Below are positions 23,401 to 34,284 of a stretch of DNA of 64,000 nt, in pieces. Under the pieces are notes generated by a model. That model saw nothing but the letters and a program-made list of their open reading frames with translations, ran no database searches and was not told the origin of the DNA. The position numbers were made by a program, and so were the translations under genes. Numbering within the stretch: position 1 is the first letter of the stretch; the number at the start of each line of letters is the position of its first letter. The stretch is from assembly GCA_011634665.1 (NCBI GenBank), contig WAEK01000021.1:174501-238500 (forward strand). The letters run 5' to 3'. Origin of the DNA: Mortierella sp. BCC40632. Its lineage: Eukaryota > Mortierellomycota > Mortierellomycetes > Mortierellales > Mortierellaceae.

Positions 23401-23817
23401 AATATTCATCAAGATTTGAGCAAGCGAATGGCCTCGACCACGCCTTCCCCAGCGACGTTCAAGTTTAGCAACGCTGGATCCTATCCTCTTGTGCCCAACT
23501 CTCCTTTTGCTTTGAACCCCCAGTCGGGTACTGGAGGCACGTCGACGCCTATTGGAGAAGTGAGCGAGATTAACTTGATGATGATGCAGCAGGCTCACCC
23601 ACACTTGCCTCGGGCTTCTTTGGAGCCGGTGCAAGAGGGTGGATTTGCACCATCGAACAATGTCATGACGGTAGCTCATCAATTGGGAATGCTGTCTGTC
23701 GTAGCAGGTGTCTCGGAGATGGCAGAGCGTGCAGCGGCCAAGAAGAGGGAGCGACTCCGACTTGCTGCTGAGCAAAAGGCGGAAGAGGAGGTGACTACTG
23801 CTCCTGGACAAGCATAG
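20180..23817 (+). CDS. AMD1: AMP deaminase
   Basis: Converts AMP to IMP and ammonia in the purine nucleotide cycle. Five exons (20180-20407, 20975-21466, 21558-22131, 22254-22718, 22838-23817) give 912 residues; yeast Amd1 has 810. The N-terminal 280 residues are regulatory and variable. Catalytic landmarks are [19 protein letters not shown] (zinc His pair), [33 protein letters not shown] (zinc His and catalytic Glu), and [20 protein letters not shown] with the signature Asp pair. [15 protein letters not shown] follows. The C-terminal 130 residues are a low-complexity tail unlike the enzyme core. Intron 1 (567 nt) contains a fused poly(T)/poly(A) block. The start ATG follows a pyrimidine-rich leader. 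Confidence 0.97.
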
Positions 23818-23875
23818 ATGGATTTACATAGTCAATTGATGATGGGAGGAAAGATAAGATACTGGTTTATTGGGG

Positions 23876-23911
<36 letters not shown>

Positions 23912-24218
23912 TTTCATAGACGGATTAAAACATTTATAAAAAAAAAAAAAAATAATAAAAATCTTGGTCAAAGCAAAACTCTTTTTTTCTTTCTTTTTTT
24001 TGAGAATACTATGATGAGCCATCCTAGATGGGGGGTATTCGAGTCAAGACAAAAGCAAGATTCTCTAGGAAAAAGGAGAAAGGTAGGGAGGGACATGACA
24101 TGATCTACTTTACAAAACTACAAAAGACATGAGAGACGAACGAATGAGAATGAGAAAAAAAAAAAAAAAGAAAGAAAAAGAAGGAAAAACTTTTTTTTTT
24201 TTTTTTTTTTTTTGTCGA
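23818..24218. other. Spacer between convergent AMP deaminase and membrane-protein genes
   Basis: Holds a 34-T run (23877-23910), an A run (about 23938-23952) and a second A/T pair near 24154-24213. These lie in the 3' flanks of both genes. No gene is visible. Confidence 0.75.
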
Positions 24219-26327
24219 CTAACGATCTTGAGGGTTCCGAAGTGTAGAGACAACGACCCCAAACAAACTATCCGATCCTGGATTGTCCTGTCCCTGTGGA
24301 TGACGACGGTCATTTGTATTCAGACCCAGACTCGGATGGTTCGTCGTAGTTGCCGTTATACCTGCATCCAGAGTATCATACATCCCCGAGAATCGGTCCT
24401 GAGGAGATCGAACCTCAGGAGGAGCCGAAACCGGGATGGTCGCAACCTTGGGTGAGATCAACACTCGAGGACTCGTTGGAGCCGTTGACGCTGTGTTGGT
24501 AGGAGGTCTTACATAACCACCATTATTCTGATTGTTATTAAAGTTGGTACTGTTATTGTTGTTGCTGTTGTTGTTGCCATTGCTTTGGGCGCGATAAAGA
24601 CCTGAACTAGAAACGGTACTACCACTGCTGAGGCTGTTGCTTCCTGTACTGTTGTTTCTACTTGGTTCTTGTTGGTATTGTTGAGGTTGAGTCGGTCGGG
24701 TCTGGGATGGATATCCAAACGTTTCCGTATCTTCGCCAATGGCCATCAAGGGAGGTTGTATATAGCCCAGATTACTGCTCAGATTAACCCCTGGCGCGTT
24801 CGAGATCATGCTTGTCCTAGCTGAGGTCGAGGCGACCGAAGGTGGACCTGAGACCATGACCCCAAACGGTCCCATTCCTCCAGGACTCGTACTACCCGGT
24901 GGATGATGAATCACGGTCATGGATCCTATGGCGGGGATAGCAGTCTCGTCCAACAATCCATGATCCGAATGGGCCGACATGGTAGGAGAGCCAATAGGAT
25001 GGACCGAAAATTGAGATGTTCGACGTGAATCTGCCTGAGGTGGTTTTTGAACAAGAGGTGGTGGAATCCCTGGAAGTCCCACTCCACCAGGACCTGGACC
25101 TGCTGTTGGGAAATTGAAATGAGTAGGTTGAGGTTGATATGGGTTTCCTCCGATGGGTTGTACGGATCCTCCACCTGAGCCGATCTCTGTCCCGGTTGGT
25201 CCTGATATATTATGGAACCCATTCTCACCGCCACCGCCACCACCACCACCATTGAATCCGTCACCAAATCCATCATGATGTCCAAACCCTTGGTCCAGTC
25301 CTGTATGACCTCCTGTGCCCTGGAGCATAGTAGGATCTGTATGTCCTGTCATGCCACCGCCACTACCTCCAGTATTGCCAAGTTGATCTTGTCCATGGAA
25401 CCCTTGGTCAAAACCATGATGGGCATCAAAATATTGATTTCCATACCCACCACCAGAACCGCCTGATGGATCAATAGGTTGGTGATTGTAGTATTCGCCT
25501 CCGCCTCCGTTATAGATTGGTTCCAGTTCATGGTTCCCATTCATCTGGTCCGAGAGTCCACCGCCGTCCTGGTACCCTTGGTACTGGTCAAAGTGATCGT
25601 CGCCATGACGGTTATGATGATGAGAATGATGTTGAAGATGACTCATAAACGGATGCATGGCACCACTACCTCCTGTTGGTGACAAAGGATGTCTAGGAGG
25701 AGAAGGTGGTTGAATCGGTAAATGATCGAAATCACCTTGACTCAAGGGTTTATGAGAATCTCGTTTTCGTCTTGAGGTTCGGACGATGAACAAGGTGGTG
25801 AAGAACCCAATGATCAGAGCTCCTGCCACCGAGATACTGATGATGGCTACCTTGGGAAGACCTGGGCCTCCACTGTCTCCACCGCTCTTCACGACATTTC
25901 CTGGTAAGGATGTAGAGGTGGAGGTAAAAGAAGTACTTGATGAACTGTGGATACCGCTGGTGAAAATAGGTTGGGTCGTTCGTGTAGTGATTGCTGTGGT
26001 GGGGATAACAGGTGGGGGGTCGGTGGTGATACGAGGTGGACGAGAGGAACGGGTTGTGGTTGTGGTTGTGGTTGGTGGAGTGGTAGTAGTAGTGGTAGTA
26101 GTGGTAGTTGTGGTTGTGGTTGTGGTCGTTGTTGTGGTTGATGAGGACGACCACGAAGAGGACGACCACGAAGAGGACGAGGACGAAGACGATGAACCTG
26201 AAGGCCACTCCATGGGAGAAGTTGTGGTAGTGGTGGTAGTTGTAGGTGGAGGAGTGGTGGGAGGAGAGGCAGGCGGGGGCGAGGGGGTGGTTGTGGAAGA
26301 GGAGTGCGGCGGGAGCAAGATCGCCAT
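24219..26327 (-). CDS. Ser/Thr-rich single-pass membrane protein, function unknown
   Basis: One open frame of 702 residues. Residues 1-150 are almost only Ser, Thr and Pro, including a run of about 20 Thr, as in O-mannosylated mucin-like ectodomains. One hydrophobic segment (about 159-182, AIISISVAGALIIGFFTTLF) follows a GlyPro-rich stretch and is stopped by RTSRRKRD, which sets N-out/C-in topology. The remaining 510 residues are cytosolic and rich in Gly, His, Gln, Asn and Ser. The layout recalls fungal cell-wall sensors (Wsc/Mid2) but there is no WSC cysteine domain. No signal peptide follows this ATG, so either the segment is a reverse signal-anchor or an upstream exon is missing. Just upstream on the same strand an open frame (26334-26522) encodes a Leu-rich hydrophobic start that could supply one. 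Confidence 0.7.
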   Translation of the reverse strand: MAILLPPHSSSTTTPSPPPASPPTTPPPTTTTTTTTSPMEWPSGSSSSSSSSSWSSSSWSSSSTTTTTTTTTTTTTTTTTTTTPPTTTTTTTRSSRPPRITTDPPPVIPTTAITTRTTQPIFTSGIHSSSSTSFTSTSTSLPGNVVKSGGDSGGPGLPKVAIISISVAGALIIGFFTTLFIVRTSRRKRDSHKPLSQGDFDHLPIQPPSPPRHPLSPTGGSGAMHPFMSHLQHHSHHHNRHGDDHFDQYQGYQDGGGLSDQMNGNHELEPIYNGGGGEYYNHQPIDPSGGSGGGYGNQYFDAHHGFDQGFHGQDQLGNTGGSGGGMTGHTDPTMLQGTGGHTGLDQGFGHHDGFGDGFNGGGGGGGGENGFHNISGPTGTEIGSGGGSVQPIGGNPYQPQPTHFNFPTAGPGPGGVGLPGIPPPLVQKPPQADSRRTSQFSVHPIGSPTMSAHSDHGLLDETAIPAIGSMTVIHHPPGSTSPGGMGPFGVMVSGPPSVASTSARTSMISNAPGVNLSSNLGYIQPPLMAIGEDTETFGYPSQTRPTQPQQYQQEPSRNNSTGSNSLSSGSTVSSSGLYRAQSNGNNNSNNNNSTNFNNNQNNGGYVRPPTNTASTAPTSPRVLISPKVATIPVSAPPEVRSPQDRFSGMYDTLDAGITATTTNHPSLGLNTNDRRHPQGQDNPGSDSLFGVVVSTLRNPQDR

Positions 26328-27144
26328 CTGTCTTTATAGTAGAGAGAGGTTGGGGGATGCAAACAAGAGATATTGAGTGACCAAACAAGAATGGAGAGCA
26401 AACACAAGCACAGGTCGAGGGATGGAGACGAAGAGGAAGCGGAAGAGGAGGAAGAGGAGGAAGAGGAAGAGGAGGAAGAGAAGGAGGAGGAGGAGGAGGA
26501 GAAGGAAAAGTAGGTTGAGCAAACAAAAACAATTCTCTCTCTCTCTCTCTCTCCCGCGCGGCAGCGTGAGGCAAGTCCATGTCTCTTATACCGCCTCACG
26601 GTCCACGCATGAATCTCTGGATCGATTCTTGGCTCCCCCCTTTACTTTACCTTGCCCTGTCCTGTCCACTCCCGTTGTCGTCTGTCGTCGTCTGCCATTC
26701 AATCTGACTCTCTTCGCCCTCCCTTGGTTGCATGTGCCCGCAGTTCTGGTCCAGGGCGCCAGGGACGCCAGACAAGACGTGCGTCTCGACTTTCATCTTT
26801 GTTCTCTTCTCTCCTGTTGTAGGAGAGAAATATTAGGGACACCGAGCGAGGGCTCAGAAAGGAGCATATTATGGCAGCAAGCGGCCCAGAGCGACAGGGA
26901 CATGATTAAATGCCCGCTGCGGCACACTCCCCTCCACCCTCGCCACTGGACCCATCGCTCTGCCCTGGACCGCTCTAGGCCATGAAGAAAGCACTGACTC
27001 TTCTCCTCCTCTACCCCATCAGTGCATCTGCAGGGAGTTGTTGGACCGTTCTACTTGGTGTTCGTCCACACGCGCTGCATCTGAGCCTGGCGATGCTTAT
27101 TTCTGTACGAAACGTGTGCCCGCATAGTCCAGGGTCGTGGCAGT

Positions 27145-27194
<50 letters not shown>

Positions 27195-28172
27195 TCTCAC
27201 TTGGCTGTTCCAATTGATCCGTCGACTGCGTAAGACACGCTCAGGTGGACACTTTTTCTTTCCTTCCAATTCCTCTCTAGCAAAGCTATTTTACCAAATC
27301 CCATCCGCAAAACTCCAAACGCTCAACTGTTAGAGCCGTGTCATCGGGCCAGAAGGGGAAAAAGAGAGGACGATGGGGAAGGGAGTGGGTTCAATCTGCA
27401 TGTAATATGCAACCACGCCAATAGGCAACGGCTCGTCTTTCTTTTTATTTTTTCCTCGCCAATCCGTCTTCTGCTCGATTGCTCGGCACGGCCTTTTTTT
27501 TTTTCTTTTCTTTTCTTTTCTTTTGGTGCCGTATCCTGTGGTCTTTGCCACTTCTTTTACGCCCACTCTTCTCGTTTTTTTTCTTTTTGCTCCGATCACC
27601 TTCCACGTAAGAGAGCTGGGTGGGTGGGGGGTCATCATTATTTACGATTGCGCGTTCCTCGGAAGAGATCTTGGTTGTCATCTCGATATTAAAGGTACCC
27701 CATCCTACCCCTCTCTTTCCTCTATTTTTCGACTCTTGGGTGGGAAAGGCTATATGGGAGAGGACGTGGTTTGACCTTCCTTCATCTCATTGGAACGACT
27801 CTCTTTCCTGGCATAGCCCACTGATGTCAGGGGTGCGTAAATGCGCGAGTAAAAAAAGTAAAAAAAAAAAAACTGAAGGGGAAAGGGGAAGTGGGAGTGC
27901 ATCGAACATACCATCCTGACGAACCTCTTTCTCTATACCCCTCTTTCTCTCTCTCTCTCGCTCTTACATACACTCTCTCGCTCTCTCATACTCAATCTTG
28001 CTCTCTCACACACTCACTCTCTTACTCTTTCCCACATCGAGATCTAGCCCGTGAAAGAAGAAAATAATAATAATAAAAAAGAGCCATTTGCACGGAATTG
28101 TACATCGAATACATTGTCCTGGATCAAAGTATGATGCTTATCTCTTTTTTTAATTTATGAAAGACCTGGATC
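26328..28172. other. 1.8-kb spacer, no gene recognised
   Basis: Starts with a GGA/GAA-rich block (26410-26515) upstream of the membrane-protein gene. It also has CT microsatellites (26533-26554 and 27149-27187) and CT-rich DNA at 27930-28035. A short + strand frame opening MKKALTLLLL at 26982 has a signal-peptide look but runs into the CT repeat. Confidence 0.65.
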
Positions 28173-29069
28173 CTACCTCGTCTTGGCCTTCTTTGACGTA
28201 GGCTCGCCACTATTCTCTTTCTTCTTATTATTCTTCTCCATAGGCTTTGCACCGGTCTTTGCTGCTGGTTTGTCCTGGGGCTTCTTTGATGTCTTTGCTT
28301 CAGCCTTTTCAGTCTTTTCAGATCCAGTGGAGGACGCTGCGCCAGCCTCAGTGGAAGTACCAGCAGCAGCAGCAGCAGCAGCCATCTTGCGTTCCCATTG
28401 CTTCTTCTTCTTCTCCTTCAACTTTAACTTCTTGGCCGCAAATCGATCCTGTTTCCTCTGAAGTGCCTTATTCTTCTTCTTTTCATTCTTGGCCTTGCGA
28501 GCTTCGATCTGATCTTTGGTCCAGTCTTCCTTGAGTCCCTTTTTGTAATTCTTGAGATTGACCTTGTGCTCGTTCCCCTTGAGATGGACACGGACCATGG
28601 TTGGGTTCTTGAGGGTCTTGTTGGGACAAATCTTGCAACGGAAATGACCATCCTCATCATCAGAGCCTTCTTCTTCTTCTTCTCCAGAGCCTTCCTCCTC
28701 TTCCTCGTCTTCTTCTCCAGAGCCTTCTTCCTCATCCTCATCGCTTGAGGAACCGTCCTTGGTTGACTTTTTCTCCTTTTTGGCAGAGGCCTCGTATTTT
28801 TGGATATAAGCCTCCAACTCTGCGTCCTCTTCGCTGTCCAGATCGCTTCCACTGCCCTCCTCCTCGTCCTCGTCGTCACTGTCGTCGCCACGGAAAAGAG
28901 TCTTCTTCTTGTCCAAGTCATTGTCCGAGTCCGAGTCCGAGTCCGAGTCAGAACCCGAGTCCGAGATTTGGGCCATGGCCTCCATTTCGGCTAATGCATC
29001 TTCATCAGTTGGAATGACTTCTGAATAGATGGCATTTCTGGCCAACTCGCGACGAGCTCTTTTCAACAT
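28173..29069 (-). CDS. C2H2 zinc-finger protein with acidic and lysine-rich halves, probably nucleolar
   Basis: A single-exon frame of 298 residues. The start MLKRARRELARNAIYSEVIP is followed by an acidic region (about 35-140) of Ser-Asp and Glu runs resembling casein-kinase-2 sites. One finger, FRCKICPNKTLKNPTMVRVHLKGNEHK, has the C-x2-C...H-x5-H spacing of U1/matrin-type fingers found in RNA-binding and ribosome-biogenesis proteins. The C-terminal third is Lys/Ala-rich (KKLKLKEKKKKQWERKMAAA), like a nucleolar localisation tail. I do not recognise the orthologue by name. Nucleolar location is inferred from composition only. It starts divergently from FAM32A, 445 bp away. Confidence 0.8.
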   Translation of the reverse strand: MLKRARRELARNAIYSEVIPTDEDALAEMEAMAQISDSGSDSDSDSDSDNDLDKKKTLFRGDDSDDEDEEEGSGSDLDSEEDAELEAYIQKYEASAKKEKKSTKDGSSSDEDEEEGSGEEDEEEEEGSGEEEEEGSDDEDGHFRCKICPNKTLKNPTMVRVHLKGNEHKVNLKNYKKGLKEDWTKDQIEARKAKNEKKKNKALQRKQDRFAAKKLKLKEKKKKQWERKMAAAAAAAGTSTEAGAASSTGSEKTEKAEAKTSKKPQDKPAAKTGAKPMEKNNKKKENSGEPTSKKAKTR

Positions 29070-29191
29070 GTTGTTTTTTTTTGGAGTAGTTTCTCTGAAA
29101 GAGGATGGGTGGTGGTTTTTAGCCTTGTTGTTTAGGTATGGATGTTGTCTCCTTGGTCTTTTTGTTCCCTTTGTTGAAGGCTGCTAGGAAG

Positions 29192-29231
<40 letters not shown>

Positions 29232-29514
29232 AAGAGGTCCTTGCTTCTGCTCTATGGGCCTAGAAGATAGGTTTTGCTTCTGTTGTTGTTTAGGAGAAAG
29301 AGGCAAGCTAAGCTCTAGGGTCGTCGCGCTTCAGAAAAAAAAAAAAAAAAATCGATGGTTGTTGTGCGAGCAAAGAAAAAATTGTGGCTTCCAGGACTGC
29401 TTTTTTTCTATTTCACTCTCCTCTCTCTCTCTCTCTCTCTCTCATTTGGAAGAAGAACTTGAAGGAAGAGTCTCTCTTTTTTTTTCCTTTCTCTCGCCTT
29501 CTCACTTGCTCGCC
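29070..29514. promoter_or_regulatory. Divergent promoter, zinc-finger protein / FAM32A
   Basis: A GA microsatellite (29196-29233), an A run (about 29335-29350) and a pyrimidine-rich leader just before the FAM32A ATG. There is no clear TATA box. Confidence 0.55.
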
Positions 29515-30214
29515 ATGTCCGAATACCAGAGTGCAGGCGGAGGCTCGCTCAAGTTCAAGAATGGAGGCGGTGTTGTCAAGAAGTAGGTTCCTTTTTTTTT
29601 TTTTTTTCTCTTTCTTTTTCTCTTTTCTTTCTCCATCTCCCCTTCCTTCCTATAGACATATACACACACACTTTCTCTCTCTCTTTCTCGCTCTTCTCGT
29701 TCATCCTCGTCAGCTCCATGGATCACAACACAGGAGGACCAACTCTCTTCAAGGACATGGACCTCGTTCAATGCAAAGGCCATGTCTCACCAAAATGCAA
29801 CCTAAACCACCATGTCCCCATCCACTGAGCCCTCCATCAGGAAACCAAGGACATGCTCCACTTTGCATGGTCATTGGAAACGAGGGGTTAGCATCCCATC
29901 TGTTGACCCCCCTAGTTGTCTGCCTTTTTTTTCTTCTATTCCATTCCTCTAACCTCTGTATCTCCATTGCATCCCTTTTCAACCAAACCAAACCAAACCA
30001 AACCAGGAAAAAGAAAAAACCAGATACCTCACAAGTAAAGGCAGCACTGGTAGAAGAGGCCAAGGGATCGACTCCACCTCCCCAGAAACCAATCCGGGTT
30101 GTCGAAAGGACTGCTGCTGAGCTCAAGTTTGAAGAGATTAAAAAGAAACGCGTAAGGCTTTTATGAATATCCTCTTCTTTCGGCCATCTTAATGGAGATC
30201 GAGAGACGTCTACT

Positions 30215-30250
<36 letters not shown>

Positions 30251-30444
30251 CTTGTATACAGACAGTGCTTCGGATCTCATATCTTACCACCCCTTCTCAC
30301 TCACTCACACACTCTCTTTTGTATTTTTACCCAAAATTTAGCAAGAGCAAAAGGTTCTTAAATCAGCCATGACTTCTCACAAGGAAAAGGTCGCTGTAAG
30401 TTCAACGCCTCCCCTTCCCCCCCCCCCCTTCTCTTCAACTTTAC

Positions 30445-30484
<40 letters not shown>

Positions 30485-30647
30485 CATCAAATCAAAAGTG
30501 TCACTTGTTCTCTTGTCTAGATCGAACGAAACGTTAACCTCCCCACCTCTCCCCCCCCGTGACCTCCGGGATTATCCTTAGGAATTTAATCGACAACTCG
30601 AGGAGCTCACTGAGCACTACGACATTCCCAAGGTCGGACCAGGATAA
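29515..30647 (+). CDS. FAM32A: FAM32A-like spliceosomal protein
   Basis: Small nuclear protein; FAM32A acts in the second step of splicing in human spliceosomes. Four exons (29515-29582, 30007-30151, 30342-30395, 30582-30647) join in phase to 110 residues; human FAM32A has 112. Shared landmarks are the opening YQSAGGGSLKFK, the Lys run KKKKKPD, RTAAELKFEEIKKKR, KSAMTSHKEKVAEFNRQLEE, and the end LTEHYDIPKVGPG. The last block is the family signature. Introns make up about 70 percent of the span. They contain an AAACC repeat (29984-30005), a 35-T run (30216-30250) and a GA repeat (30450-30480). All four exons are needed to recover the protein. Confidence 0.93.
30216..30250 (+). repeat. 35-T run in FAM32A intron 2
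   Basis: Uninterrupted T run on the sense strand, about 90 nt upstream of the acceptor at 30341. Confidence 0.9.
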
Positions 30648-31457
30648 CAACCTCCGACCAAGGATGAAGAAAAAGAAAAAAAAGAAAAAAACAGGACAAG
30701 AGGAAGGACAAGGACCAAGAGAGAAGAGAAGGAAGAATAGAAAGACAGGGGGAGGAGATGTATGTGTGTGGGGAGGAGGAGGAGAGAAATTGTTCATGCT
30801 TCTACAAGAGATTCTCAATGGGGCTGTTTTCTCCCTTTTTTTTTCTCTTCAGAACCTCTTCCTCCCCAACTTACAACATAACATTTGTATCTAGTAAAAA
30901 AAAAATATTTGATTCGAAGCATAAGACCGAGAGGGGTGTGTGTGTGAGTGGATTTGTGTGTTAGAGGGCGAGGTCTCTCGCGTCGGGCAAGCCGTATATA
31001 GTCTTTTTTTTTTGTCTCTCCCATTAGCAAGTCATAATTCATTCCTCCCTCGTCGGGGGAAGGGAAGGGGAAAAGAGAGCCGATCAAGTTGTGTCTAAAT
31101 GAACTCTCTCTCTCAACATCCAAACGTCCTTTCTTCATCTCCCTTTTCTGGATGCATTGTTTGTTGCTGTGTGGTTTGTTAGAACGTCGTCAATTGCCCT
31201 TTGTGTATTTTTTTTTTTTTTTTTTTATTGTGAGATATTTACATTGCGCCAAAAAAAAATGGTGAGTTGTGTGTGTATCAGTCACGGAGGTAACCGTTTG
31301 AAGGATACTATCATCACCAATTGGCATTTTTTTTTCTTTTTACAAGCTGCAATCTAGGTCCATTGCAGGAAGAGAAAGAGAGAAAGAAAAGGATAAAGAA
31401 AGAGTGAATAAAGAAGAAAGAGGGTAAGAAGAGAAAAAAAATCGAATAAGAAACTTT

Positions 31458-31498
<41 letters not shown>

Positions 31499-31734
31499 TC
31501 CATGAATCAAGTCATCCAATGTTTTTTGTACGAGTAAGCCGTGGATTTCATCTGTGATGGCCGATATTGGTTATCCATTTTTTTTTTTTTTTTTTTTTTT
31601 GTTTCGTTCAGCATATCTTTTGAGTCAAAACTCTCCCCCTTCTGACCATTCCAATTGATTCATCCGATTTCCCCTGGGAACAGAGGGAGAGAGAAAGAAT
31701 GAAAAACAAATGACAGGGGAGAGAGAGAGGAGTC
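30648..31734. other. Spacer between convergent FAM32A and hydrophilin genes
   Basis: About 1.1 kb with AG-rich DNA, T runs (31209-31225 and 31579-31600) and a GA microsatellite (31460-31492). No gene signature is visible on either strand. Confidence 0.7.
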
Positions 31735-32925
31735 TTAGGCTGACGAGGAGGATGCAGTGCTGCTATTGGCATTCGAGTCTGGAGCTCGGCTGGGATTCTG
31801 CAGGCGACTAAAGGCCTCGGCGTCAATCACCTAAAAAAAGGCATGAGCAAGACCAGGGGAAGGGAGAGAGAAAAGAGTTAGAAAGATGTCGTCAAAGTGT
31901 TTAGAGTGCAAGTTTTTTTTTTTTTTTCTTTTTTTCTTTTTTGTCCTATTGGCCAGGGAACCTTCAACCCGGGGGGGCCATTGTCTCTTTTTACGGAAAT
32001 ACAGAAGAGGAACGGAGAGAGAGAGAGGTATGTGAAATAATATGGCCCAGTGAGAGGGGTCGCGTGAGCTCTCGGTTGCAGGATGATCGTGTGAGTTCCG
32101 GTGGGAAAAAATAATAATAATTCAAGAACAGAGAGACCAGACCACCCCCCACTCCCACCCTCCACTGCTCAATTTACTTTTGCATTTGTTACCACCCACC
32201 ACCACTCTTTATCTTCTTTCATCCTCATTTCCACCAAGGACTTGGAGGCGATATGCTACTTACAGCAATCTTGTTCTCAGGAGGAGGTGACGAGGCCAAG
32301 TCACTAGGTTGCAGGATCCATACCAACAAAGAACAAACGCATGCATGAAAAAAAAAAAAAAAAAGTCAGTCGCAGTCCTCCAATGGATGAAAGAAAAAAG
32401 AGCAGTCGTTGCCTCGGCTAAGTGAAGGGAGAACAAGTCTGGTCGTTGCTTGTGTTGCCACCATTGCCTGGTACAAAAAAAAAAAAAAAAAGCTTGGGCG
32501 GCAACCTTGAAAGAGGCTAATTATCTTTGGGAAAAGAAAGAGACAGAACAGATGGTCTCTTTCTCTCACACAAGCACCAGGGTCAAGACGTGTTTGCTCA
32601 CCTGAGGTTGGTGTCCGGCGCCTGTTCGGATCCGAGGACTCCCCAGTTTCCAGTACCGGCGCCACTCTTCTTAGGGATGGCTCGAACGTCGAAAAGGCCG
32701 TTTCTAATGAAGCGTGGATGATAAGAAAAGAAAAAAAAAAATAAAAATAAAAAGAGAGTGAGCGATGGATACAGAATGGAGTGGAGGTTGGTTAAGCAAG
32801 AGGTGCAAACAGCTCTTGTACGCGTTTGTTCACGAAAAGAAGAGAGAACATTACCGTGGCTGGCGACGGTCGCGGTGGCCGAAGGCATTGGGGTCCTTGT
32901 AATCGCCAGTACGAGTGCGGGTCAT
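31735..32925 (-). CDS. Stf2-like hydrophilin
   Basis: A small hydrophilic protein of 102 residues in four exons (32855-32925, 32602-32703, 32264-32303, 31735-31830). It opens MTRTRTGDYKDPNAFGHRD and carries the block GAGTGNWGVLGSE. Both match the plan of yeast Stf2 and Tma10 (opening MTRT, a D-P...F.H stretch, then G.GKGNWG..G.E). Stf2 was named as an F1F0-ATPase inhibitor stabilising factor and also acts as a desiccation-protecting hydrophilin. The C-terminal third (ASSPPPENKIA, then a Ser-rich end) has no counterpart I know. Exon 3 is only 40 nt. The family call rests on two short blocks, so it is good but not certain. Confidence 0.75.
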
Positions 32926-33215
32926 GGCGCGAGGAGAGGGAGAGGGAGAAGGAGAAAGAGAGAAAAAGAGATGGTTGATACGAGAGGTGTTGTTGGGCAG
33001 AGTTAATGAAGCAGAAGAAAGCGTGGGTGCAGTGGGAAAGAAAGAAGAAAGAGAGAAAAAGAGCGTGTGGACGAGTGGAGCGATGGGAAGTAGGCAATCC
33101 GAAAAGGAGGCTTGCGTGAGAAGAGAGTGGTGGGTGGGTAGCGAGTCGTGTAGCGTACGGCGGTCAGAGACACGATTCAGCATCCTCTCCTTGTACTGGA
33201 CCACTCTGGCCCAGG

Positions 33216-33249
<34 letters not shown>

Positions 33250-34284
33250 CGCGGTCTGTCCGCACTCCCCTCTCAGCAAGCTTGTCGCGAGTCCATCCAG
33301 TCCAGTCCAGTATGCAAATCCGACTCGAACAGCGCACGTGCCCAACTGCGGCTCCATCTCCAGCGAATCCAGGGGACCTCCTCTCGGCTTCTGTCCTGGC
33401 CGGTCTTACCTGCTGCATCATGACGGACCTATTGCCTACCCTCCCCGCCCCCTGCCCCAGACGAATCATAGAAAGGACAGTAGCCTTTGAAGACAGAGGG
33501 TGCCCGGTGCCAGCCCAAGGTCAAATGGTTGTGGCTAGACAAGTAGACAAAAAAGGTCAAAGGTTAGGCCAGACAAACAGACAAAAAAGGCCAAAGGTTA
33601 GGCCAGACAAACAGACAAAAAAGGCCAAAGGTTAGGTCAGACAAAACGGACGAAAATGACCAGAGTCAATCCCCAGGCTCGAGTGTCTCCATCCCAAGAC
33701 CCACCACACACACCCCGGGCGTCAAGAGTCACGGGCGAGAATGGGTGCACAGACATTTTTTAGACCAACCCTGCAAGATGAATTTGACCTGTGCGGGAAT
33801 ATCCATGTCTGTCGCCGATACGATCGTCAAGAAACGAGGGGAAGAGGCTAAAAGGCAGGAGAAAGGGACAAAAGACCGGCGGTCGTTACGATCCAGGGAT
33901 GGTGGGATAGGATACGATGGCTGTTGGACAGGAATGTCACTAGGAGCGTTGGATTTCCTTCCTCTCCCTCTCCCCCTTTGTCTTTACCGATGACGGAGAT
34001 CTTTGCCGTCCGCCCTGCCCAATAGCAAAGCATCCTCAGCCGTTGTCTGCCAACAGCTGATTGATTCACTCCCGCTGAGATCTCTCTCTTTTTCTTTCTT
34101 TCTTCCTTTCCATTCATTCATCCCATTTTTTTTTTTCCTTCTTTTCCTTCTTTCTTCATTTCCATTTCTTTCTTCGTTCCATCCTCACCTCCCCAATCCC
34201 ATTCCTCTCACCTCATCGTGCTCTGCTCGATTCCTCTCCATCTCCTCACCCTGCTTTGAACTTACCCCCACAGTCCCAACCAGT
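32926..34284. promoter_or_regulatory. Divergent promoter region, hydrophilin / SDR
   Basis: About 1.36 kb between start codons. The hydrophilin side is GA-rich on the + strand (32935-33060 and 33211-33250). The middle holds a 34-bp tandem repeat (33538-33639). The SDR leader (34080-34280) is almost pure pyrimidine on the sense strand. No gene is visible. Confidence 0.55.
33538..33639. repeat. Three tandem copies of a 34-bp unit
   Basis: Unit starts are at 33538, 33572 and 33606, and a decayed fourth copy starts at 33640. The core GGCCAAAGGTTAGG is kept. Copies 2 and 3 differ by one base and copy 1 differs in three places. The unit is more complex than the microsatellites around it. Confidence 0.9.

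Noticed and set aside
26982..27233. Plus-strand frame MKKALTLLLLYPISASAG with a signal-peptide look
   Set aside because: It runs into a CT repeat read as Ser-Leu, has no homologous features and lacks a continuation. Kept only as a note in the spacer.
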